Part shown: positions 16,884 through 24,256 of the stretch, piece after piece
How the letters are laid out: each line of letters opens with the position of its first letter
Numbering within the stretch: position 1 is the first letter of the stretch
NCBI GenBank assembly: GCA_034428935.1
Contig: DAOUHB010000097.1
Coordinates: 17,439-81,438 of the forward strand
From: JAAYZQ01 sp034428935
GTDB taxonomy: Bacteria > Chloroflexota > Anaerolineae > JAAYZQ01
DNA length: 64,000 nucleotides
Direction of reading: 5' to 3'
Notes under the pieces: model-generated
The model's input: only the letters and a program-made list of their open reading frames with translations
What the model was told of the DNA's origin: nothing
Database searches by the model: none
Made by a program: the position numbers and the translations under genes

Positions 16884-16921
16884 TAACACGCGTTACTAAC
16901 GCGCGTTACTAACACGTGTTA
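16884..16921. promoter_or_regulatory. Three tandem LacI-type operators
   Basis: Three 12-bp palindromes spaced exactly 13 bp: TAACACGCGTTA (16884-16895, one mismatched pair), TAACGCGCGTTA (16897-16908, perfect) and TAACACGTGTTA (16910-16921, perfect). Each has the central CG typical of LacI-family sites. They cover the lacI transcription start to about +31, so they should mediate autorepression. Confidence 0.8.
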
Positions 16922-16950
16922 ATTATACTCCAGGTTTCGCCGTTTGTCAA
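16922..16950 (-). promoter_or_regulatory. Consensus promoter of lacI
   Basis: Minus strand TTGACA (16945-16950), 17-bp spacer, TATAAT (16922-16927): both hexamers are perfect. The start would lie near 16915, inside the operator array. Confidence 0.85.
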
Positions 16951-16996
16951 GATGCAATTTTCGCAGATGCAATTTTCGCAGTGTGCAATTTTCGCC
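16951..16996. repeat. Three direct repeats upstream of the lacI -35 box
   Basis: GATGCAATTTTCGCA occurs at 16951-16965 and 16966-16980, and a near copy GTGTGCAATTTTCGCC at 16981-16996. The array ends flush with the -35 box, an activator-like or UP-element position. Confidence 0.8.
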
Positions 16997-17195
16997 GGGC
17001 ACGCGCCGCTGATGAGCGCCGGGCGTGCCGGCTGTGAGACCCCTTACAGCCAATGGAAGCGAGCCGGATTAGAATGATCAGGCGGGGTTTTGCGCGATCC
17101 CCGCACATTTTCTCCAGGGCTCATGTCCCACGCCAGGGAGGCTTGCGGACCGCCGCACCGACGAGGCAGCACCCAACACGACGCGCGAGGATCCC

Positions 17196-18089
17196 ATGCC
17201 CGACCAGATTCTGATCAAAGACCTACTGCTGCGAGCAGTCATCGGCGTAAATCCCGAGGAGCGCCGTGACCGGCAAGACGTGCTCGTCAACATCGTCCTC
17301 CAGGCCGACACCCGCGTGGCCGGGGCTTCTGACCGAATAGAAGACGCCGTCAACTACCGGACCATCACCAAGCGGGTCATTGCCCTGGTCGAGAACTCGA
17401 GCTTTTACCTGGTGGAAAAGATGGCAGCCGAGATCGCCAACATCTGCCTGGAGGAGCCCCGGGTCGCGCGTGCCGTCGTGCGCGTTGAGAAGCCGGGGGC
17501 CCTGCGTTTTGCCCGCTCCGTGGGCGTCGAGATCGTCCGCGACCGGCCCCGTCCGGCGCCGGCCAACCGCGTTTTCATCTCCATGGGCTCGAACGTCGAG
17601 CCGGAGCACTACCTGCCGGAGGCGGTTCGCCGCCTGGCCGAGCGCTGCCAGCTCCTGGCCGTGTCGCGGGCCTACGAGACGGAGCCCGTAGGCGCACCAG
17701 GCGGGCCGAATTTTGTCAACGGCGCCGTCCTCCTCGCGACGGACCTGGACGCCGAGACGCTCAAGGATGGCGTGCTCCTCGAGATCGAGGCAGCACTGGG
17801 GCGGGTGCGCACGGCTGACAAAAACGCCCCGCGCACCGTGGACCTCGACATTTCGCTCTTTAACCACGAGGTCCTGGAGGTCCGCGGCCGCCGTATTCCG
17901 GAGCCCGACATCCTGCGCCACGCCCACGTGGCCCGGCCCCTGGCCGACCTGGCGCCCCACTACCGGCACCCCGAGACGGGGCAGACGCTCCTGGAAATCG
18001 CCCGCAGCCTGCCCCAGGGGGGGCTTGTTCATCGGCCCGACCTGGTGTTCTGGCCCGCCAGCCAGGCCTGGCCGGCGGGTCGGTCCTGA
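17196..18089 (+). CDS. folBK: Bifunctional dihydroneopterin aldolase / HPPK (FolB-FolK fusion)
   Basis: 297 aa. Residues 1-118 are FolB (DQILIKDLLLRAVIGVNPEE, DAVNYRTITKRV, EKPGALRFARSVGVEI), which splits dihydroneopterin. Residues ~125-297 are FolK (RVFISMGSNVEPEHYL, YETEPVGAPGGPNFVNG, APRTVDLDISLF), which pyrophosphorylates 6-hydroxymethyl-dihydropterin. The fusion joins two consecutive steps of folate synthesis. GAGGAT lies four bases before the ATG. folE, the first enzyme of the pathway, follows 50 bp downstream. Confidence 0.95.
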   Translation: MPDQILIKDLLLRAVIGVNPEERRDRQDVLVNIVLQADTRVAGASDRIEDAVNYRTITKRVIALVENSSFYLVEKMAAEIANICLEEPRVARAVVRVEKPGALRFARSVGVEIVRDRPRPAPANRVFISMGSNVEPEHYLPEAVRRLAERCQLLAVSRAYETEPVGAPGGPNFVNGAVLLATDLDAETLKDGVLLEIEAALGRVRTADKNAPRTVDLDISLFNHEVLEVRGRRIPEPDILRHAHVARPLADLAPHYRHPETGQTLLEIARSLPQGGLVHRPDLVFWPASQAWPAGRS

Positions 18090-18139
18090 CTGTGGGGTCA
18101 GGGCCGAGCTGAAGAGAAAAAGAATAAAGGAGGAACGAC

Positions 18140-18784
18140 GTGTCCGAAATTCAAGTAAAGACCGGCACATACGATGCCTTTCGCAATGACCTGGTCGACC
18201 TGCCCGATCAGGAGTGTGGCGGGGAGATCGAGTGCGCGGTGCGCGACATCCTGACGGCCATTGGCGAGGAGCCGGACCGGGAGGGATTGCGCGCCACACC
18301 GAAGCGCATCGCCCGCATGTACGAGGAGCTGACGGCCGGCTACCACGTGGATGGCGAGGCATTGATCAACGACGCCGTGTTTGACGTCCGCTACGACGAG
18401 ATGGTCGTCGTGCGCAACATCGACTTTTACAGCCTGTGCGAGCATCACATGCTGCCCTTTTTCGGGCAGGCGCACGTTGCCTACATCCCCGACGGCAAGG
18501 TCATCGGCCTGAGCAAGATCCCGCGCATCGTCGAGATGTTTGCCCGGCGCCTGCAGGTGCAGGAGCGAATGACCCGCCAGATTGCCGAGTTCCTGGACGA
18601 GACGCTCAAGCCCCAGGGCGTGGCTGTCGTGGTGGATGGCATGCACATGTGCAGCGCCATGCGCGGGGTGAAAAAGGCCAACGCCCGGATGACGACCAGC
18701 GCCATGCTCGGTACCTTCAAGAAGAACCAGGCCACGCGCAACGAGTTCTTTGCGCACATCGAGCGCGGCGAGCCCGCGGTCTAG
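18140..18784 (+). CDS. folE: GTP cyclohydrolase I
   Basis: 214 aa, normal length. It opens GTP to dihydroneopterin triphosphate, the first folate step. The zinc ligands are seen in SLCEHHMLPFFG and HMCSAMRGV. IGLSKIPRIVEMFARRLQVQER is the conserved substrate-binding stretch. Translation begins with GTG at 18140, preceded by AAAGGAGG. It forms a short folate operon with folB-folK. Confidence 0.96.
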   Translation: MSEIQVKTGTYDAFRNDLVDLPDQECGGEIECAVRDILTAIGEEPDREGLRATPKRIARMYEELTAGYHVDGEALINDAVFDVRYDEMVVVRNIDFYSLCEHHMLPFFGQAHVAYIPDGKVIGLSKIPRIVEMFARRLQVQERMTRQIAEFLDETLKPQGVAVVVDGMHMCSAMRGVKKANARMTTSAMLGTFKKNQATRNEFFAHIERGEPAV

Positions 18785-18806
18785 CCAGGAGCTGGCCTGA
18801 CAAAAA

Positions 18807-18836
18807 GAAACCCGGCTCCCAGGGGAGCCGGGTTTC
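18807..18836 (-). terminator. Bidirectional intrinsic terminator between folE and korB
   Basis: A perfect 14-bp inverted repeat (18807-18820 and 18823-18836) lies between the two convergent genes. On the minus strand it is followed by TTTCTTTTTG, a good tail for korB. On the plus strand the tail (TTTCTCAC) is weaker. Confidence 0.8.
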
Positions 18837-18850
18837 TCACGTCCTGGCGG

Positions 18851-19723
18851 TTAGCGATACATCTCCAGCAGGGACCGCACGTCGAAATCCTGCGCATCCT
18901 CTTTGAGGGGATGGTTGGTGACGCGGGTATGGCTGTCCAGCGTCGTCCGGATCTCCTTGAAAAAGACGCCCACGGGCATGGCATCGTCGCGGAACGCCTG
19001 CTCCAGGGCGCGGATGCGGTTGGTCGGGTCGTGATCCGCGGGCAGGTCCTGCACCTGTGGTCGCCACAGGTCAAAGGTGTTGTGGAACGTGGGACAGGGG
19101 CTCATGGTCTGGATGAAGGCAAACCCGGGATGCTGGATGCCCTGCACGATGAGGTCGGCTACGTGCTTGGGATTGCCCGAAAAGCCGCGCGCTGCAAAGC
19201 TCACTCCCGAGGCCAGGACCCAGGCCATGGGGTTGATGGGCGCGTCGGACGAGCCCTGGGGCGTGCTCTTTGTCTTGAAACCCAGGGGTGAGGTGGGCGA
19301 GGTCTGGCCCTTGGTCAGGCCGTACACTTCGTTGTCCATGACGACGTAGGTGATGTCGGGGTTGCGCCGCACGGCGTGGGCCAGGTGCCCGCCGCCGATG
19401 CTAAAGCCGTCGCCGTCGCCGCCCACGGCAATGACGGTCAGCTCCGGGTTCGCGAGCTTGATGCCCGTCGCCACAGGCAGCACCCGCCCGTGGGCGGTCT
19501 GGAACCCATAGGTCTGGACGAAAAAGGGCAGGCGGCTGGAGCAACCGATGCCCGACACGACAACCGTCCGCGCCGGGTCGAGCTGCAGTTGCGCCATGGC
19601 CTGGTAGAGGGAAGCGAGGACGCCAAAGTCTCCGCAGCCCGGGCACCAGGTCGGCTTAACGCCCGATTTGTAATCCTTGGTGGTCAGCTTGGGCCTGGTT
19701 TCTACGACAGCCTGCTTAGCCAC
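18851..19723 (-). CDS. korB: 2-oxoacid:ferredoxin oxidoreductase, beta subunit
   Basis: 290 aa. TPP-binding beta subunit: WCPGCGDFG near the start, GIGCSSRLPFFV, GDGDGFSIGGGHLAHAVRRN (TPP/Mg motif), DNEVYGLTKGQ. With KorA it makes or consumes 2-oxoglutarate or a related 2-oxoacid with ferredoxin. The open frame runs to 19753, but a GTG at 19723 with GGAGGAGG eight bases upstream is the better start and overlaps the korA stop (GTGGCTAA). The CPGCG-type short beta subunit carries no ferredoxin domain. Confidence 0.93.
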   Translation of the reverse strand: MAKQAVVETRPKLTTKDYKSGVKPTWCPGCGDFGVLASLYQAMAQLQLDPARTVVVSGIGCSSRLPFFVQTYGFQTAHGRVLPVATGIKLANPELTVIAVGGDGDGFSIGGGHLAHAVRRNPDITYVVMDNEVYGLTKGQTSPTSPLGFKTKSTPQGSSDAPINPMAWVLASGVSFAARGFSGNPKHVADLIVQGIQHPGFAFIQTMSPCPTFHNTFDLWRPQVQDLPADHDPTNRIRALEQAFRDDAMPVGVFFKEIRTTLDSHTRVTNHPLKEDAQDFDVRSLLEMYR

Positions 19724-21533
19724 GGGCCACCTCCTCCATGGACTCGGATTCAACTGTTTTGCGCCTGGTCACCTGCTTGCTGCTGGCCCCCACCAGGAAT
19801 TCCATGACCTTGGCCCTGATCTCGCCCGGCGTGAAGGGCAGGCCCCCGTACTTGTTGAGCGAGACTGTGTGCAGCTCGGTGTTGGCCTTGATCCACGCTG
19901 CGAACTGGCCCGAGCGATTCACCTCGGGCACGATGATGGCTCTGGCATGGGACGCGAACTCCAGGATGCGCTGGCTGGGCAGCGGATTCAGCACGGCGGG
20001 CACGAGGGCGGCCACGGGATAGCCCTCGGCAGCCATGCTCTCCACCGCCTCGCGGACGACGCCCGCCGTCGAGCCCCAGGTGATAACGCCCACTTCCGCC
20101 TGCTCCTCGGGTACGCCGTAGGTCAGGCAGCCCAGGGGCGGTTGCAGGCCACAGAGCGCCTCTGCCGCCCGCTCGAACTTTTGTCCTCTCTTGTCGAGCT
20201 GGGCCGTGTGCATGGCCGGCGTATAGTTGGGAGCGCCCTCCTCGTCGTGCTCCAGGCCGGTGGCCGTGAACGGGGCGCCGTCAAAGCCCGGCACGGCCAT
20301 GGGCGACACGCCGCTCTCGGTCAGCTCGTAGCGCCGGTAATCGTCGGCCTGTCCCGGCGCCGGGCGAAGGCGCTCGACGATGGGCACCAGGCCTGGGTCG
20401 GGCATGGGCAGCGTGGAGGTGCGGTGCGAAAGGGACTGGTCTGTCAGCAGGATGACCGGCATCTGAAAGGTTTCGGACAGGTAAAAGGCCTGCATTGCCT
20501 GGTAAAAGCAGTCGGCGACCGAGCGGGCGGCCAGGACGATGCGCGGCGCTTCGCCGTGACCGCCATACAGAGCAATGTTGAGGTCGCCCTGCTCCATCTT
20601 GGTCGGCATCCCGGTGCTGGGGCCGGCACGCATCGAGTTGACGACCACCACGGGAACCTCGGCCATGGTCGCCAGGCCCAGCATCTCTTGCATCAGGGAA
20701 AAGCCGGGACCACTGGTGGCAGTCATGGCCTTGACACCGGCAATGGAGGCGCCAATGACGCTGCCGATGGCCGCGATCTCGTCTTCGGTTTGCAGGCTCG
20801 TCCCCCCGATGCCGGGCAGGCGCCGCGCCATCTCTTCCAGGATGTCGGAGGCGGGCGTGATGGGATAGCCGGCGTAAAAGCGACAGCCGGCGGCCAGCGC
20901 CCCGGCCACGATGGCCTGGTTGCCGGACATGACCAACTCGGGCTCTTGTGTCGGGTCAGGTGGGGCCAGGCGCATGGGTGACTCGCCGGGCAGGTTGTTC
21001 TTGACCCACTCGTAGCCGGCGAGGAGCGCCATGCGGTTGCTTTCGGCAAACTCCGGGCGGCGGCCAAACTTTTCCTTGACGGTGGCCTGGAGCTGTGGAA
21101 AGTCCAGGGCCAGCAGCGCCGACAGCGCCCCCAGGGCTATGAGGTTCTTGCCCTTGCGCAGGTTCAAGTCCCGCGCCATGCGATCGAGGGGGATGCCGTA
21201 GGCTGTGCCCGCAAAGCCCTCAGGGCAGTCGTGCTCCCCCGGATCGTAGATCAGTATCCCGTCGGGGCGCAGCGCCTCGTGATGCAGGTCCCAGGCCTCC
21301 TCATTAAAGGCCAGGAGAAGGTCCAGCTCGTCGCCCAGCGAAGGCAGCGGCCGGACGCCGACCCGGAGCTGGAACATGACCGGGCCGCCCTTGATCTCGG
21401 CCGGGTAGGTGCGAAAGGTGTGCACCTGGTAGCCGCTGCGGGCCATCGACAAGGTCAGGACGTCGCCGGCCGAGACGGCATTATCGGTGCCCGATTCGCC
21501 GCCGAGGCGGAGCAGTAAGGTATCGACGATCAT
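19716..21533 (-). CDS. korA: 2-oxoacid:ferredoxin oxidoreductase, fused gamma-alpha subunit
   Basis: 605 aa. The N-terminal ~190 residues are the gamma domain (LLLRLGGESGTDNAVSAGDVL, TYPAEIKGGPVMFQ). The rest is the alpha domain: MSGNQAIVAGALAAGCRFYAGYPITPASDI, QTEDEIAAIGSVIGAS and SGPGFSLMQEM. This matches KorA-type two-subunit enzymes common in Anaerolineae. GGAGGTAAG precedes the ATG. It is cotranscribed with korB (overlapping) and possibly with the methyltransferase gene 61 bp upstream. Confidence 0.93.
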   Translation of the reverse strand: MIVDTLLLRLGGESGTDNAVSAGDVLTLSMARSGYQVHTFRTYPAEIKGGPVMFQLRVGVRPLPSLGDELDLLLAFNEEAWDLHHEALRPDGILIYDPGEHDCPEGFAGTAYGIPLDRMARDLNLRKGKNLIALGALSALLALDFPQLQATVKEKFGRRPEFAESNRMALLAGYEWVKNNLPGESPMRLAPPDPTQEPELVMSGNQAIVAGALAAGCRFYAGYPITPASDILEEMARRLPGIGGTSLQTEDEIAAIGSVIGASIAGVKAMTATSGPGFSLMQEMLGLATMAEVPVVVVNSMRAGPSTGMPTKMEQGDLNIALYGGHGEAPRIVLAARSVADCFYQAMQAFYLSETFQMPVILLTDQSLSHRTSTLPMPDPGLVPIVERLRPAPGQADDYRRYELTESGVSPMAVPGFDGAPFTATGLEHDEEGAPNYTPAMHTAQLDKRGQKFERAAEALCGLQPPLGCLTYGVPEEQAEVGVITWGSTAGVVREAVESMAAEGYPVAALVPAVLNPLPSQRILEFASHARAIIVPEVNRSGQFAAWIKANTELHTVSLNKYGGLPFTPGEIRAKVMEFLVGASSKQVTRRKTVESESMEEVARG

Positions 21534-21594
21534 CTTACCTCCATTGGAAAAAACAGATCGAACACGTCGCCATCAGCGATCCGCCCATGATACG

Positions 21595-22476
21595 TCAGTG
21601 GGCCAGGGACTGGGACATGGCGGCGATGTGCTCCGGCGTCGTGCCGCAGCAACCACCGATAATCTGCGCGCCGGCCTGGCGCAAGCGAAGGGCCACCTCA
21701 GCCATGAACGCGGGGCTGGCATCGTACACGACGTCGTCGCCGTTCAGATGGGGGAGGCCGGCGTTCGGCTTGGCCCACAGGATGGCGCCCGGTGCCTCGG
21801 CCGCCATGGCTTCCAGGATGGCAGGGTACTCGTCGGGGTCGCGGCCGCAGTTGGCCCCCAGGCCCTCCACTAGAGGGGCCATCTCCTTTGCTGCCTGCGC
21901 CGGGCGCACGCCCATCATCGTCCGGCCATGGGTGTCAAAGGAAAAGGTGACAAAGATGGGAAGATCCGTCACTCGTCGGGCACCTTCCACGGCCGCCCTG
22001 GCTTCGGCCAGGTCGCTGAGGGTCTCGACCAGGAGGAAATCGACGCCGCCCTCGACCAGGGCAGCGGCTTGCTCGGCATAGCCGTCGGCTGCCTCGGCGG
22101 CTGTGAGCTGCCCGAGGGGGGCCAGGAGCTGGCCGGTGGAGCTCATGTCGCCGGCCACGAAAACGCCGTCACCGGCTGCCTGCCGCGCCAACTCTGCGGC
22201 GCGCCGGTTCACCTCCGCTGCCCGATCCTCCAGCCCTTCGTGTGCCAGGCGAAAGCGGGTGCCGCCCAGGGTGCAGGTGAGCACCAGGTTGGCTCCAGCC
22301 TTCACATAGCTTTCGTGCAGCGCCCGGACCCGGTCTGGCTGTTCCACGACCCAGCTCTCAGGCAGGCGGCCATCTTCCAGCCCCAGGCTTTGCAACATTG
22401 TCCCCGTGGCGCCGTCGGCGAGGAAAACCTCGCCGGCGCGCAACCGCGAGAGTAGGTTCTCGGTACGCGTCGTCAT
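21595..22476 (-). CDS. Homocysteine S-methyltransferase family protein
   Basis: 293 aa. It matches the zinc-dependent methyl acceptor domain found in MetH/BHMT/MmuM: FLADGATGTMLQSLGL at the start, GANCGRDPDEYPAI (first zinc Cys) and IIGGCCGTTPEHI (the Cys pair). The family transfers a methyl group to homocysteine or methylates other thiols. No cobalamin domain is fused. The start is set at MTTRTENLL, preceded by GGAGCGGG. The frame is open 31 codons further but without a ribosome site. Confidence 0.88.
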   Translation of the reverse strand: MTTRTENLLSRLRAGEVFLADGATGTMLQSLGLEDGRLPESWVVEQPDRVRALHESYVKAGANLVLTCTLGGTRFRLAHEGLEDRAAEVNRRAAELARQAAGDGVFVAGDMSSTGQLLAPLGQLTAAEAADGYAEQAAALVEGGVDFLLVETLSDLAEARAAVEGARRVTDLPIFVTFSFDTHGRTMMGVRPAQAAKEMAPLVEGLGANCGRDPDEYPAILEAMAAEAPGAILWAKPNAGLPHLNGDDVVYDASPAFMAEVALRLRQAGAQIIGGCCGTTPEHIAAMSQSLAH

Positions 22477-22710
22477 TCGCCCGCTCCATGTCGTTTCATT
22501 GTGTTTGCCAGGTGCCTGGGGCACATTCTCCGGCCCTGTCACCGGCCCCGAGCCATTGCCCCGAATCATACCCCAGGCAAATCGCCGTCGTCAGTAAGAT
22601 CCGTTCCGAATTTATGCAATTCCTGTTTGGAAAATTACCCGCGTTGCATTCTCTTTGTGCTGCCGGGTATGGGCCTTGCCGTGCATGTCTTTGCGCGTCG
22701 CCCGCGGACC

Positions 22711-22741
22711 ATTATACCACAGGAGCAGCCTTCTATGCCAA
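22711..22741 (-). promoter_or_regulatory. Possible promoter of the homocysteine methyltransferase gene
   Basis: Minus strand TTGGCA (22736-22741), a long 19-bp spacer, perfect TATAAT (22711-22716). The spacer length makes this uncertain. Confidence 0.45.
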
Positions 22742-22845
22742 CGCGAGAAGGGCGCGGCGCCACGGCGAGTGGTCATGCGAAACGACGGCGGCAGGCTCGT
22801 GCTTCATTGCGCAGGGGCCAGGTTCGAGAAAGCGAAAGCTTTGCC

Positions 22846-22874
22846 TTGACAAAGCAGGGGTCCGGTGGTACACT
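22846..22874 (+). promoter_or_regulatory. Promoter of the AfuABC-PfkB operon
   Basis: TTGACA (22846-22851), 17-bp spacer, TACACT (22869-22874). The start would be near 22882, 240 nt before the first start codon. Confidence 0.8.
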
Positions 22875-23123
22875 CCTCCCGTCGTGCCAATCCTTTCTGG
22901 CCTTGGCCGGCCATGTGTCCCAGAGCCAACGCCAGCCTCTACGTACGGGTCTGGCGCGTGGTTCGTGAATTCTCTGGCGGTTCTTTGGAAGCCAGAAGAT
23001 CCAGGAGGTGCGTGGCAGCGTCAGATTCAGGTCTTGAGCCCGGCTCCGCTCGTCGGGCTGCCCACATGGCAGGGGGACCGGCCTTTCCCCTCGGGGGCGA
23101 ACAGGACATTTGAGGAGGAAAGA

Positions 23124-24164
23124 ATGAGGAACAATCACTGGAAATTTCTGGCTCTCCTGGCTTTGGTGAGCCTGGTGGTAGGACTTGCCGGATGCGGCCC
23201 CGCAGCCGAGAGCACCGAGCTGAACGTCCTCTGCACGCCGCAGGAGGAGTGGTGCCAGGGCATGAAGCAAGAGTTCGAGGCCAAATACGGCATCACGGTC
23301 AACTATGTGCGCATGTCCAGCGGTGAAGCCCTGGCCCGCGTGCAGGCCGAGAAGGACAACCCCCAGTTCGACATCTGGTGGGGTGGCCCCATCGACAGCT
23401 TTGTATCCGCCAAGGCGGATGGCTTGCTGGAGCCCTACGACTCGCCCAACTATGGCAACCTGCTCGATCAGACCAAGTACAAAGACCCGGACAACCACTG
23501 GGTTGGTATCTATGTCGGAACCTTGGGCTTTGCAACCAACCAGGATTGGCTGGCGGCCAATCCCGGCAGCGCGGCGCCCACCTCCTGGGATGACCTGCTC
23601 AAGCCCGAGTTCGAGGACCAGATCCTGGTAGCCCATCCCTCCACGTCGGGCACGTCGTACACCGCCCTCGCGACCGTCCTCCAGCTCCGTGGCGAAGATG
23701 CGGGCTGGGAATACCTGACGCAGTATGCTGCCCAGGTGCTGCAGTTCACCAAGAGCGGCGCAGCCCCGGCCAAGTTCGTGGGCCAGGGCGAGGCGGCCGT
23801 GGGCGTCGTCTTTTCTCACGACATTGTCAACGAGATCGACAACAACAGGCTGCCCCTGGTGCTAACTTTCCCTGCGGAAGGCACCGGCTACGAGATCGGT
23901 GGCATGGGCATCCTCAAGGGCGCCCAGCACCTGGACGCCGCCCAGAAGTGGTTCGATTGGGCGCTGACCGCCGAGGCCCAGGCCCTGGGCCCCAAGTACA
24001 AGGCATACCAGGCGCCGACGGTTAGCGGCGTCGAGCTGTCGCATCCCGAGCTCCTCGAAGTCAACCTCATCGACTATGACTTCCAGTGGGCCGGCGAGCA
24101 CAAAAAAGAGTTCGTGGACAAGTTCTCGAACGAGATTGCTGGAGCCGATCAGCTAAAGGAATAA
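23124..24164 (+). CDS. AfuA/FbpA-like ABC substrate-binding lipoprotein
   Basis: 346 aa. The signal peptide ends LVVGLAGCG (lipobox). The mature part resembles the ferric-ion/AfuA binding-protein class: ELNVLCTPQEEWCQGMKQEFEAKYGI, ARVQAEKDNPQFDIWWGG, GTLGFATNQDWL, and AYQAPTVSGVEL near the end. The open frame reaches far upstream, but the ATG here follows GAGGAGGAAAG and starts the signal peptide. In characterised AfuA proteins the ligand is a sugar phosphate rather than iron. The PfkB genes downstream favour a sugar-related ligand here (inference). Confidence 0.9.
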   Translation: MRNNHWKFLALLALVSLVVGLAGCGPAAESTELNVLCTPQEEWCQGMKQEFEAKYGITVNYVRMSSGEALARVQAEKDNPQFDIWWGGPIDSFVSAKADGLLEPYDSPNYGNLLDQTKYKDPDNHWVGIYVGTLGFATNQDWLAANPGSAAPTSWDDLLKPEFEDQILVAHPSTSGTSYTALATVLQLRGEDAGWEYLTQYAAQVLQFTKSGAAPAKFVGQGEAAVGVVFSHDIVNEIDNNRLPLVLTFPAEGTGYEIGGMGILKGAQHLDAAQKWFDWALTAEAQALGPKYKAYQAPTVSGVELSHPELLEVNLIDYDFQWAGEHKKEFVDKFSNEIAGADQLKE

Positions 24165-24176
24165 CGATGTGACTCT

Positions 24177-24211
24177 GTGGGGCGGGGGCGCGCTCCCCCG
24201 CCCCACTTTTT
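24177..24211 (+). terminator. Intrinsic terminator/attenuator after the binding-protein gene
   Basis: A 12-bp perfect GC stem (24177-24188 and 24195-24206, loop CGCGCT) followed by TTTTTA. Lying inside the operon, it should terminate part of the transcripts and keep binding-protein mRNA in excess over permease mRNA. Confidence 0.85.
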
Positions 24212-24256
24212 ATGGGGCCAGTTGTTCAAGGGCCGGTTTTCGTAAGGGAGAGAGTG

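Larger units (their letters stand above)
16867..17195. other. Intergenic regulatory region between lacI and folB-folK
   Basis: 329 bp, divergent. It holds, from left: the lacI Shine-Dalgarno, three operators (16884-16921), a consensus lacI promoter (16922-16950) and three 15-16-bp direct repeats (16951-16996). A bulged GC hairpin at about 16994-17033 follows. I could not find a convincing promoter for folB-folK in the remaining 160 bp. Confidence 0.8.
22477..23123. other. 647-bp divergent intergenic region with long leaders
   Basis: It separates the methyltransferase gene (minus) from the AfuA-like gene (plus). It contains a plus-strand promoter (22846-22874) and a weaker minus-strand one (22711-22741). 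Both give untranslated leaders of about 230-240 nt. The plus leader can fold several short stems: TCTGGC/GCCAGA near 22975-23000 and AGCCCG/CGGGCT near 23038-23062. I recognised no known riboswitch core (no TPP, SAM-I or cobalamin consensus). Confidence 0.6.

Noticed and set aside
22398..23123. 242-codon N-terminal extension of the AfuA-like gene
   Set aside because: It starts within the divergent methyltransferase gene, precedes the promoter, and is followed by a proper signal peptide with its own Shine-Dalgarno.
22477..23123. SAM, cobalamin or TPP riboswitch in the long leaders
   Set aside because: None of the conserved core sequences (SAM-I core, B12 box, CUGAGA) could be found.
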